Virus record (IMG/VR): IMGVR_UViG_3300025687_000215
Span: 1 to 29,458 of that record
DNA from: a virus
Length of the DNA stretch: 29,458 bases
Direction: 5' to 3' (one strand)
Positions within the stretch are counted from its first letter, which is position 1, and each line of letters starts with the position of its first letter. This document shows positions 5,491-11,952 of this stretch, piece by piece. The position numbers and the translations under genes are program-made. The notes beneath the pieces were generated by a model that was not told the DNA's origin, did not search any database, and saw only the letters and a list, made by a program, of their open reading frames with translations.

Positions 5491-5718
5491 ATGTCCAAGA
5501 AACGCTTAGTAGCTGAAAACATTGTAGTTTTTCACACTCGAATGCCAGCCGAAACAAAGGAAAAGCTGGATCTTTATGCTGATAAGGTTGGGGAAAGTTC
5601 CGCCAGGGTCTTATCAAATCTGGTTGACCAACATCTGCCCAGCACAAAATCAGCGGTCACTTTCACAGAAAACGATGACCAGGTAGACTTAGAAACATGG
5701 CTAAGAAACCATGAGTAA
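5491..5718 (+). CDS. Ribbon-helix-helix (Arc/MetJ-type) regulator
   Basis: 75 residues from ATG 5491, which has AGAAAGG eight bases upstream; an in-frame ATG at 5470 lacks a good site. The fold can be traced: beta strand 12-18 (VVFHTRM), helix A 20-33 (AETKEKLDLYADKV), turn, helix B 37-49 (SARVLSNLVDQHL), then an acidic tail. RHH dimers insert the paired strands in the major groove at short repeats. The repeated AGTGATATCG sites just upstream are the likely targets, giving self-control and control of the leftward operon; this is inference. It overlaps rusA by eight bases. Confidence 0.75.
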   Translation: MSKKRLVAENIVVFHTRMPAETKEKLDLYADKVGESSARVLSNLVDQHLPSTKSAVTFTENDDQVDLETWLRNHE

Positions 5719-6136
5719 AAGCATACACAAAGTTAGCTTCTGGTTGGCTGATACACCAATCGGTAAGGGTCGCCCACGGTTTACCAGAGCCGGGCGCGTG
5801 TTCACGCCAAAGAAAACGAAAGACTTTGAGCTAAAGATTGCGGCCAAGGCATCGGATGAAATGCTGTCTCTGGGGATTGATCCGTTTACTGTTCCATGCA
5901 AGGTTTATATCTTGGCACAGTTCCCGATTCCTAAATCATGGCCTAAGAAGCGCGTAGAGGCCGCTACACGTGGGGAAGTGGTTCCCGGCAAGCCGGACAT
6001 CGATAACGTGGCAAAGCTCGTCCTGGACGCTCTCAACGGCGTTTGCTTTGAGGATGATAAACTTGTTCAGACGTTAAAGATCACCAAGAAGTACGGTCAG
6101 CCGTTGTTGTTGGTACAAGTGGAGGCAGAAACATGA
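5711..6136 (+). CDS. rusA: RusA-family Holliday junction resolvase
   Basis: 141 residues (E. coli RusA 120). The N-terminal motif PIGKGRPRFTRAGRVFTPKKTKDFE and the active-site block KPDIDNVAKLVLDALNG (94-110) with EDDKLV (114-119) are conserved. The likely metal-binding acids are D96, D98 and D115/D116, corresponding to D70, D72 and D91 of E. coli RusA. As a dimer it cuts four-way junctions symmetrically, resolving recombination intermediates before packaging. Its position between the regulator and the initiator, overlapping both, fits a replication-recombination module. Confidence 0.92.
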   Translation: MSKSIHKVSFWLADTPIGKGRPRFTRAGRVFTPKKTKDFELKIAAKASDEMLSLGIDPFTVPCKVYILAQFPIPKSWPKKRVEAATRGEVVPGKPDIDNVAKLVLDALNGVCFEDDKLVQTLKITKKYGQPLLLVQVEAET

Positions 6137-6987
6137 AGCCGGTCACGATCAGAGCAAAGGATCTCAGAAAGTTTGCCATCATCCCAATCAAAGCCGTGAC
6201 AGATCCCCAAGTCACAAGAACAACCGCTCTCTCTGTGCTGGCCGCTCTCTGTTCTTATTGCGATGAAACAGGCTGTACATTCGTCTCACAGGCTCGGTTG
6301 GCAAGCGATCTCGGCATCTCACGCCAGGCAGTCAACAAGCAGCTTAGAAAACTGAGAGACTTAGAATACATTGTCAGAGCCAAGCGGCGTTACAAAGGAC
6401 AGACAACCACCACGTACAAGGTCATTTATGACGACGTAAAAACAGAAGAGGAAGCACTCGCAAACCTATCACCGGCAGAGCGCATCGGCTTAGAAGAACG
6501 CAGAGAAAAGCTACGTCAACAAATGGAAAACAAGCCATCAAAAGTAATCAATTTGCCTGTGGATAACTCTGTGGATAAGTCTAACGTGTCAACCCCAGAA
6601 GTTTCACAGGGTGCAACCTCAGAAGTTTCACCCCCTGAAACCCCAGAAGTTTCACTAAACAGACCATATAACAGTATATATAACAGTATAAGTGATGTCA
6701 GTAGACAGTGTTGTTCTTTGTTTTTAAAAATTGCTGAAAGTTATGGAACGCCAAGACAGGTCAATGATCGTGATTATCAGGTCATGGAAGGCTGGGTAAA
6801 GGATGGGCTGACGGTTAGGCAATGGGGCGAGATCCTCGAAGATCATGCCAAATGGTGCCATGCGAACCGCCGGGACTATCCTCGAGGCATCGGATGGTTT
6901 GCAATTCCGGTGCAAAAGAAGCTGGGAAACGCACCAAAACGCAGCAAGAATACAATCAATGCGGTAGTAAAAAAGCTAAGACCTTGA
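6133..6987 (+). CDS. Lambda O/RepA-like replication initiator with HTH
   Basis: 284 residues. Residues 30-90 form a winged HTH (TALSVLAALCSYCDETGC, SQARLASDLGISRQAVNKQL, RKLRDLEYIVRAKR), the type found in phage O-like and plasmid replication initiators. A polar linker (about 140-185) contains the octad repeat PEVSQGAT-SEVSPPET-PEVS. The C-terminal domain (about 190-284; YQVMEGWVKDGLTVRQWGEIL, then CHANRRDYPRGIGWFAIPVQK) is of the kind that recruits a host helicase or loader. The linker DNA holds DnaA boxes and iterons, just as the lambda origin lies inside gene O. No phage helicase is encoded nearby, so the host DnaB/DnaA are probably used. ATGA overlap with rusA. Confidence 0.75.
   Translation: MKPVTIRAKDLRKFAIIPIKAVTDPQVTRTTALSVLAALCSYCDETGCTFVSQARLASDLGISRQAVNKQLRKLRDLEYIVRAKRRYKGQTTTTYKVIYDDVKTEEEALANLSPAERIGLEERREKLRQQMENKPSKVINLPVDNSVDKSNVSTPEVSQGATSEVSPPETPEVSLNRPYNSIYNSISDVSRQCCSLFLKIAESYGTPRQVNDRDYQVMEGWVKDGLTVRQWGEILEDHAKWCHANRRDYPRGIGWFAIPVQKKLGNAPKRSKNTINAVVKKLRP
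6558..6690 (+). other. Predicted replication origin inside the initiator gene
   Basis: Three elements follow each other. First, two exact copies of TGTGGATAA, the complement of the DnaA-box consensus TTATCCACA, at 6558-6566 and 6570-6578 (12 bases apart). Second, three exact copies of AGAAGTTTCAC at 6597-6607, 6621-6631 and 6645-6655, with an exact 24-base period. Third, an AT-rich 12-base tandem repeat (ATATAACAGTAT) at 6666-6690 that could melt. The arrangement of DnaA boxes, iterons and unwinding element is that of a theta-replication origin, and its place within an O-like gene mirrors lambda. Confidence 0.7.
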
Positions 6988-7012
6988 TATTAAACGATAA
7001 GTCACTTAACAT
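6984..7012 (+). promoter_or_regulatory. Possible sigma70-like promoter for the SSB/terminase operon
   Basis: TTGATA (6984-6989), 17-base spacer, TAACAT (7007-7012), beginning at the end of the initiator gene. Each box matches the consensus at four or five of six positions. It would drive the rightward packaging and virion genes with a leader of about 190 bases. Weak on its own. Confidence 0.35.
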
Positions 7013-7205
7013 AATACCTATTATACGCCGTAATCGATTTAGATTGCAGTTTCGGCGCGACTTGCCTCGGATCGACCAGCGCCCGACCGACCACCCCTGC
7101 CCCCCACCCCCGCGCGTTACTGTGCATACCCCCACATAAATATTTTCTGGTTTTTTTCTGGATTGTGTGCGATACCTATTTTTATCAATTAGGAAGGATT
7201 GAGTT
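6988..7205. other. 218-base intergenic region with a C-rich tract
   Basis: There is no convincing gene. It contains the promoter candidate above, a C-rich run at about 7091-7111 that on the minus strand gives runs of 5, 6 and 4 guanines, and a T-rich stretch at about 7141-7160. The region lies just upstream of the SSB-like and TerS genes, where packaging recognition sites can occur. Confidence 0.45.
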
Positions 7206-7445
7206 ATGAAGAAGATGTATCGAGTTGTTCAGGGACAGAAGCGGCGGAATGATCCTGATAAGAAGGATTGGGTGAGATTGGGTATTGCGTTCAGCGACAG
7301 TAACGGGATGCGAGTTAAGTTGAATGCGTTGCCATTGCCTGATGAGAATGGAGAGATTTGGTTAAACTTGTTTGAGGACGAGCCTAAGTCTGGTGGTCAA
7401 CAGATGCAGAGATCTTCTCAGACAGAAGATGCTATACCGTTCTGA
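7206..7445 (+). CDS. Small SSB-like protein with SSB-type C-terminal tip
   Basis: 79 residues, ribosome site AGGAAGG upstream. A beta-rich core (YRVVQGQKRRNDPDKKDWVRLGIAF, then MRVKLNALPLP and EIWLNLFEDE) resembles small single-strand-binding-like proteins of phages and mobile elements. The last residues are SQTEDAIPF, an acidic tip ending in Ile-Pro-Phe. Bacterial SSB ends in DDDIPF, the docking tail for replication and repair partners. The protein is far shorter than E. coli SSB (178), so it would be a minimal OB fold plus tip. The assignment combines a seen motif and inference. Its stop overlaps the TerS start (TGATG). Confidence 0.6.
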   Translation: MKKMYRVVQGQKRRNDPDKKDWVRLGIAFSDSNGMRVKLNALPLPDENGEIWLNLFEDEPKSGGQQMQRSSQTEDAIPF

Positions 7446-7873
7446 TGGCGAGAACCCGGCAAACTCCGATTGGTAGATTTGGTGGGGTACGTTTAGCGCA
7501 GCGGCGTATTCGGACCAGTGAGACATTGGAGAATAACAAGGAAGCGGTTGCCCAGGAGTTGATTGCTCTTGGGACCACTTCGATTACTGAGATTATAAAT
7601 CTTGATGGTTCTATGCGTCCGTTGGACGAGATACCGGATTATGCGTTACGGGCGATAAAGAAGATTGTTCCGATGCCGGATGGTCGTGTATCGATTGAGT
7701 TGTTTGATAAGGTGAGTGTTTTGCGGATTTTGGCGAAGGCAGCTGGTTTCTTAGATAATCCTGAGAAGGAGAATGATAAGCCATCGATTGTTGGGATTAA
7801 CATGCGTGGACCGGCGGCAACGACAGAGTATGCTGAGGTGGTGGATGATTTATCTGAGCGGGAAAAAGGTTAG
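7445..7873 (+). CDS. terS: Terminase small subunit (probable)
   Basis: 142 residues. The N-terminus is basic, the middle is helical with a possible HTH (LGTTSITEIINLDG), and the C-terminal part reads VSIELFDKVSVLRILAKAAGFL. The pattern 'x-ElFDKvxvLrxLaka.Gf' is typical of phage terminase small subunits, where it precedes the segment that contacts the large subunit. TerS recognises the packaging site on concatemeric DNA and stimulates TerL. Unusually, two DNA-modification genes lie between it and terL. No TerS name was confirmed by search. Confidence 0.68.
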   Translation: MARTRQTPIGRFGGVRLAQRRIRTSETLENNKEAVAQELIALGTTSITEIINLDGSMRPLDEIPDYALRAIKKIVPMPDGRVSIELFDKVSVLRILAKAAGFLDNPEKENDKPSIVGINMRGPAATTEYAEVVDDLSEREKG

Positions 7874-7895
7874 TTGCACTAAAGACTTGGGGGTT

Positions 7896-8450
7896 ATGCT
7901 CAGCTTCAATGCAGGAAAACAATCTCTTCGCGGCCACAGTTTGTTTGCGGCAGATAACGGGTGTTTTGTTCAATCGGAAAAGTACAGCGATGAAGGTTAT
8001 CTAGCGTGGTTAGATAAATTGGATCGAACATTTTGTCTGTTTGCGGCTGCGCCTGATGTGGTTGGGGATGCTGAAAAAACGAGAGCGCGAAGTTATCCGA
8101 TGCTTCCAAAAATCAGGAGGCTTGGATTTAAGGCTGCGTTTGTAATTCAGGACGGAGAAACACCGGATCAAATTCGATGGGATGAGTTGGATGCGATTTT
8201 TATTGGTGGATCTACGGAATGGAAACTTGGTCCTATTGCAGCGGATATTGCTTCCGAAGCAAAAAAGCGCGGCAAGTGGGTTCATATGGGCCGTGTAAAC
8301 TCATTTAAACGAATGAGATTGGCAGCGGCCATAGGATGCGATAGCGTCGATGGGACTTACCTGGCGTTTGAGCCGGATAACAGGAAGGGAAAGATAGAAA
8401 AATGGTTACAGAAACTAAAGCAACAACCGTTGCTAGAAATGGTGGGTTAA
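7896..8450 (+). CDS. dpdA: DpdA-type DNA 7-deazaguanine transglycosylase
   Basis: 184 residues from ATG 7896, 22 bases after terS; a longer frame from 7773 would overlap terS by 100 bases and is rejected. It belongs to the tRNA-guanine transglycosylase superfamily but is about half the size of bacterial TGT. Conserved blocks: ADNGCF (19-24), APDVVGDAEKT (52-62), FVIQDG (82-87), FIGGSTEWKLG (102-112), HMGRVNS (130-136), GCDSVDGTYL (147-156). By analogy with TGT GxDxFDC, D152 would be the nucleophile. The TGT zinc cysteines are absent. This form matches the short phage DpdA proteins that exchange guanine in DNA for preQ0-type bases, which protects phage DNA from restriction. It is followed directly by the transporter gene. 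Confidence 0.82.
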   Translation: MLSFNAGKQSLRGHSLFAADNGCFVQSEKYSDEGYLAWLDKLDRTFCLFAAAPDVVGDAEKTRARSYPMLPKIRRLGFKAAFVIQDGETPDQIRWDELDAIFIGGSTEWKLGPIAADIASEAKKRGKWVHMGRVNSFKRMRLAAAIGCDSVDGTYLAFEPDNRKGKIEKWLQKLKQQPLLEMVG

Positions 8451-8971
8451 TTCCCTGGGCGTATCTAGGCGGATATATCGCAACGATACCGCTGGCAAAC
8501 TGGATGATTGGCAATATCGGGACGTTTTGTGTTCCTGATGGTCCTTGTATGATACCTGTTGGGCTTGGAATGACTGCGCCAAGCGGTGTGTTAATGGTGG
8601 GCGCGGCACTTGTTTTGCGCGATCAAGTTCAAGAACATCTTGGAACCAAGTGGTCTTTGTTTGCAATTTTTATTGGTGCGGTTCTGTCTTACATTCTGGC
8701 AGATCCATTTATTGCAATCGCAAGTATATTAGCGTTTGGAGTGTCGGAGCTTGTAGATTTTTTTGCATATACAAAAGTTCGACAAAAAAGCCGTGAATTG
8801 GCGATAGCAGTTTCAGGATTAGTTGGAGCAATATTTGATAGCGTTGTGTTTCTTTACATTGCGTTTGGGTCTTTAGCCTATATCGAGGGGCAAATATTTG
8901 GTAAGCTTGCAATTAGCATCTTGGCCGCTGGCATTCTTTGGGTGATGAAAAATGGATATTCCAAGTCTTGA
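8402..8971 (+). CDS. yhhQ: YhhQ/VUT-family queuosine-precursor (preQ0/preQ1) transporter
   Basis: 189 residues, an inner-membrane protein with about five or six hydrophobic segments. The family signature is visible: APSGVLMVGAALVLRDQVQEHLG (about 59-81), then a loop ending ADPFIAIASILAFGVSELVDFFAYTK (about 100-125) and SGLVGAIFDSVVFLYIAFG (about 138-156). YhhQ of E. coli (221 residues) takes up preQ0 and preQ1 for queuosine synthesis. Next to dpdA it would feed imported deazaguanine into phage DNA modification. It overlaps dpdA by 49 bases and terL by 20 bases, so it is tightly coupled to both. ATG 8402 is the only good start, with GGAAGGG about 12 bases upstream. Confidence 0.85.
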   Translation: MVTETKATTVARNGGLIPWAYLGGYIATIPLANWMIGNIGTFCVPDGPCMIPVGLGMTAPSGVLMVGAALVLRDQVQEHLGTKWSLFAIFIGAVLSYILADPFIAIASILAFGVSELVDFFAYTKVRQKSRELAIAVSGLVGAIFDSVVFLYIAFGSLAYIEGQIFGKLAISILAAGILWVMKNGYSKS

Positions 8972-10469
8972 TTTGAACTTTGAGAACAGCCCGACTGTTT
9001 GGAAGTTTTTACATGACGATAGCTTCGTTAGGGGCTTGATGGGTCCGGTTGGATCGGGTAAATCCTATGGCTGTGCAGCCGAGATAATGCTTAGGGCAGT
9101 GAGGCAACAACCTAGTCCACGCGACGGTATCCGCTATTCCCGATTTGTTATCGTTCGTAATACATATCCCGAGCTGCGCACGACCACGATTAAGACCTGG
9201 CAAGAGCTATTTCCCGAGGACACCTGGGGATCTATGCGCTGGCAGCCGCCGATTTCACACCACATTCGTATTCCAACGCGGGGCGATATCCCTGGGATTG
9301 ATTGTGAAGTTATCTTCATGGCCCTTTCTTCTCCGCAAGATGTACGGAAACTGCTGTCATTGGAGCTTACGGGCGCTTGGGTCAATGAGGCCAGAGAGTT
9401 GCCGAAAGCGGTGATTGATGGTTTGACGCACAGAGTTGGGCGATATCCGACAAAAGCGGATGGTTCTCCGACATGGTACGGCATTTGGATGGATACGAAC
9501 CCGCCTGACAATGACCATTGGTGGCATGAGTTAGCAGAGAAAAATCCGATTGGTGGTGCCTACCCGTGGACATTCTTCAGACAACCCGGCGGTGTTTTGG
9601 CGGTGGATGGGAAAGATGTGCCGGAAAATCCAGAGGCGCAGGGCCATGTGTTTTCTGGGGGCAAATGGTGGAAAACCAATGAGGATGCGGAGAATAGAAA
9701 CAATCTGCCGCCCGGATATTATCAACAGCTTCTCGGCGGAAAGAATGCGGATTGGATCAGGTGCTATGCGCAGGGAATGTACACGTTTGTGCAAGAGGGG
9801 CGTCCGGTCTGGCCGGAGTATGACGATGAATTGATGAGCGGGGATGTTGAGGTCGATCCGTATTATCCTATGCAGATTGGCGTTGACTTTGGATTAACAC
9901 CGGCAGCGATCTTTGGGCAGAGAACACAAGCAGGGGCGTGGCGGATCTGCGATGAGCTTGTAACATTTGACATGGGCCTTGAACGGTTTGGTCAGGAAAT
10001 GATGGCATTGATTGCTCAGAAATATTCTAAGCATGATATCCTGATCTGGGGCGATCCGGCGGGGAATAAACGGGATGAGATTTACGAGGTTACAGCCTTT
10101 GACCATCTCAGATCACTTGGTTTCAAAGCACAACCAACAGAAAGCAATGCGTTTCAAGTCAGACGCGAAGCCGGGGCAAGTCCTATGGGGCGGCTGATAA
10201 ATGGCAAACCTGGGTTGATGGTGGATAAGAAATGCTTGCGGCTGCGCAAATCTTTAAGCGGTGGATACTTTTTCAAGCGTCAAAGCATGGGCGCTGGGCA
10301 AGATCGATTTAAAGATACGCCGGTGAAGAACGATCATTCACACTGCGGGGATGCGTTTGGATATCTTATGCTGGGTGGCGGTGAACAAAGACGACTGCGC
10401 AGGGGAACATATGGAAATGGCTTCTCAGCACAAAGCTACTCCGCTGAAACGGAGTTTAATGTATTCTAA
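8952..10469 (+). CDS. terL: Terminase large subunit
   Basis: 505 residues. Packaging ATPase plus nuclease. Walker A is GPVGSGKS (31-38); the Walker B/catalytic segment is LTGAWVNEARE with E146. The RNase H-like nuclease domain follows, with candidate metal acids D312 (IGVDFG), D368 (IWGDPAG) and D467 (HSHCGDAFGY). It translocates DNA into the prohead and cuts the concatemer. The N-terminal FVRGLMGPVGSGKSYG style is that of terminases in T7-like and related short-tailed phages of aquatic bacteria. Its ribosome site (GGGTGATG) is weak, so coupling to yhhQ is likely. Confidence 0.95.
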   Translation: MDIPSLDLNFENSPTVWKFLHDDSFVRGLMGPVGSGKSYGCAAEIMLRAVRQQPSPRDGIRYSRFVIVRNTYPELRTTTIKTWQELFPEDTWGSMRWQPPISHHIRIPTRGDIPGIDCEVIFMALSSPQDVRKLLSLELTGAWVNEARELPKAVIDGLTHRVGRYPTKADGSPTWYGIWMDTNPPDNDHWWHELAEKNPIGGAYPWTFFRQPGGVLAVDGKDVPENPEAQGHVFSGGKWWKTNEDAENRNNLPPGYYQQLLGGKNADWIRCYAQGMYTFVQEGRPVWPEYDDELMSGDVEVDPYYPMQIGVDFGLTPAAIFGQRTQAGAWRICDELVTFDMGLERFGQEMMALIAQKYSKHDILIWGDPAGNKRDEIYEVTAFDHLRSLGFKAQPTESNAFQVRREAGASPMGRLINGKPGLMVDKKCLRLRKSLSGGYFFKRQSMGAGQDRFKDTPVKNDHSHCGDAFGYLMLGGGEQRRLRRGTYGNGFSAQSYSAETEFNVF

Positions 10470-10951
10470 TGGGCCTGATACAGCTACCAACATTCAAAAT
10501 GCGGACGGATGAACAAATTGTTCCGCTGACACTCAATCATCTCTATAGTATTAAACTCGGACCACACGAACAAGAATACGCCAAACATATTCCAGACTAT
10601 TTGGATTATGTTTGGGATCACTCTGAACTTGGATGGTCTTGGACCGGGATTGGACGTGGTCGCGTTGTTTGCTGTTTTGGAGTAAGAGATTTTTGGCCAG
10701 GCGTAGTCGAAGCCTGGTTTCTCCCAGGAGAAGGCATGAATGATCATGTTAGATCGATTTTAATAGGCGCAAGAGCAATATTAAACAATGTGATGTCTGA
10801 TAACGATATCAGACGTATGCAAATCTGTGTAAAAGTAGACAATCAACCCGCATTAAGGTTTGCTAAAGCACTACAGTTTGAGGTAGAGTGCAAGCTAAGA
10901 AAGTACGGTCCAGAGGGGGCCGACTATTATTCTATGGCGAGGTTTGACTAA
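10469..10951 (+). CDS. GNAT-like protein (T7 gp13/DUF2833-type position)
   Basis: 160 residues. The C-terminal half, with MQICVKVDNQPALRFAKALQ (about 117-136) then a G-x-x-G-A-D-Y-Y-S-M-A-R ending, follows the GNAT acetyltransferase motif B layout, in which a residue such as N or Y near 125-150 contacts the acetyl group. The acetyl-CoA loop is not an obvious Q/RxxGxG/A. T7-type phages carry a comparable small GNAT-fold protein near their head and internal-protein genes. It may be a virion or assembly protein and not an active enzyme. It starts in TAATG overlap with terL. Confidence 0.65.
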   Translation: MGLIQLPTFKMRTDEQIVPLTLNHLYSIKLGPHEQEYAKHIPDYLDYVWDHSELGWSWTGIGRGRVVCCFGVRDFWPGVVEAWFLPGEGMNDHVRSILIGARAILNNVMSDNDIRRMQICVKVDNQPALRFAKALQFEVECKLRKYGPEGADYYSMARFD

Positions 10952-11193
10952 TGGGCGGACTGTTTGGCGGAAAAAAGAAATCGAAACCGGCTCCGGTAGT
11001 CGAGAAAGAAGTGGCGGCTGAAAAAGCACAAGAACGTCAGGAAGAGCGTGTAATAGCGCAAGAAAAGACGGAATCACAAGCAGCACAACAGCGGCGGCGG
11101 ATCCGTAGATCTGGCGGAATGCGATTGTTGTTCTCTCCATTGCGACAAGAAGGGCCGGGTGGCCAGATGAAAACCAAACTAGGCGGTGATTAA
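10951..11193 (+). CDS. Small Gly/Lys and Glu-rich virion-region protein
   Basis: 80 residues. It starts MGGLFGGKKKSKPAP, followed by a coiled, charged middle (EKEVAAEKAQERQEERVIAQ) and an R-rich end (RRRIRRSGGMRLLFSPLRQ). Small proteins of this make-up are typical between TerL and the connector in podoviruses, but I cannot name a family. It overlaps the preceding stop (TAATG). Unknown role. Confidence 0.7.
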   Translation: MGGLFGGKKKSKPAPVVEKEVAAEKAQERQEERVIAQEKTESQAAQQRRRIRRSGGMRLLFSPLRQEGPGGQMKTKLGGD

Positions 11194-11194
11194 G

Positions 11195-11563
11195 ATGGTT
11201 ACTCGCCCCAGGTCTTACACAGATGCCATTACAAGAAAACCAGCAAAAGATCTAAAAACGCTTGGTTCTAACATTTTGTCAGACATTCAAATGGGGCTGG
11301 GCTTCAAAGAAAAAACATCTGACTATCAAGCAAGAACTCGCCGCACTAGAGATCGTATGGCTGCTGAAAGAGAAAGAAAAAAAGCCAGTGGTGGAGGCGA
11401 TAGAAAGCCAGCAAAAAAAGTTGCTCCGCAAAAAACACCGGAGCAAATAGCCAAAGAAAAAGAACGGGCAGAAGGTCAAGAGCGCCGTAAGAAATTTGAA
11501 CAAAAGCGCGGTAAATTTGTTGCGAAACGCCGTGCGCTGTTGAGGAATATTATGAATGACTAA
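11195..11563 (+). CDS. Basic, highly charged hypothetical protein
   Basis: 122 residues from ATG 11195, with AGGCGG eight bases upstream; an in-frame GTG at 11186 is an alternative. The N-terminus (RPRSYTDAITRKPAKDLKTLGS) is followed by a long K/R/E-rich helix to the end (PEQIAKEKERAEGQERRKKF). The composition suits a nucleic-acid-binding or scaffolding-like protein. No family recognised. Confidence 0.65.
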   Translation: MVTRPRSYTDAITRKPAKDLKTLGSNILSDIQMGLGFKEKTSDYQARTRRTRDRMAAERERKKASGGGDRKPAKKVAPQKTPEQIAKEKERAEGQERRKKFEQKRGKFVAKRRALLRNIMND

Positions 11564-11693
11564 AATCAAGAATGATGAAAGAGTTTATCGCAAGGTAATG
11601 GCTGTTGAAGAGCCTAAGCCAGAACCTCAAAAGAAATCAGCGCCTAAAAAGAAAGCAAAATCTGGTGGTAAAAAAAGCGCATCAAAATCCTAA
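11556..11693 (+). CDS. 45-residue basic protein, probable 5' half of the DUF6321-like gene
   Basis: ATG 11556 overlaps the previous stop region. It reads MTKIKNDERVYRKVMAVEE, then a Pro/Lys-rich stretch (PKKKAKSGGKKSASKS) and a TAA at 11691-11693. Its final codons pass through a run of seven A (11670-11676), after which the +1 frame continues into a recognisable conserved domain. It is either a separate small protein, the N-terminus of a frameshifted fusion, or half of a gene split by an indel or sequencing error in the A run. Confidence 0.6.
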   Translation: MTKIKNDERVYRKVMAVEEPKPEPQKKSAPKKKAKSGGKKSASKS

Positions 11694-11952
11694 AGGTGGA
11701 CTGAACGCTGCCGGACGTGCTTACTTTAAGCGCAAAGAGGGATCTAATCTAAAGCCTCCCGTCAAATCCGGCGATAATCCCCGCAGAGCGTCCTTCCTTT
11801 CTCGCATGGCGGGGAACTCCGGGCCGGAGCGTGATAGCAAAGGTCGTCCTACTCGCCTACTGTTGTCCCTCCGCGCCTGGGGTGCTTCCTCCAAAGCAGA
11901 TGCTAGAAAGAAAGCGGCGGCGATAAGTAAAAGGAATGAAGCAAATGCCTAA
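11665..11952 (+). CDS. DUF6321-like phage protein (start uncertain, probable frameshift partner)
   Basis: The conserved stretch starts at AHQNPKGGLNAAGRAYF and continues through PPVKSGDNPRRASFLSRMAG and DSKGRPTRLLLSLRAWG, a pattern I know from small phage proteins of the DUF6321 type. No ATG with a ribosome site fits this frame near its start; GTG 11665 is the nearest candidate. Joined to the upstream frame at the A7 run it would give about 131 residues with a continuous, natural-looking sequence (GGKK-AHQNPKGG). Function is unknown; its position next to the connector suggests a structural or packaging role. Confidence 0.65.
   Translation: MVKKAHQNPKGGLNAAGRAYFKRKEGSNLKPPVKSGDNPRRASFLSRMAGNSGPERDSKGRPTRLLLSLRAWGASSKADARKKAAAISKRNEANA

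Noticed and set aside
7773-7895. Upstream extension of dpdA to 7773
   Set aside because: It would overlap terS by 100 bases, and the added residues do not resemble the family; ATG 7896 fits better.
7896-8450. True queuine tRNA-ribosyltransferase (tRNA modification)
   Set aside because: It has about half the usual length and lacks the zinc-binding cysteines; its blocks match short phage DpdA-type proteins. A tRNA role is not fully excluded.
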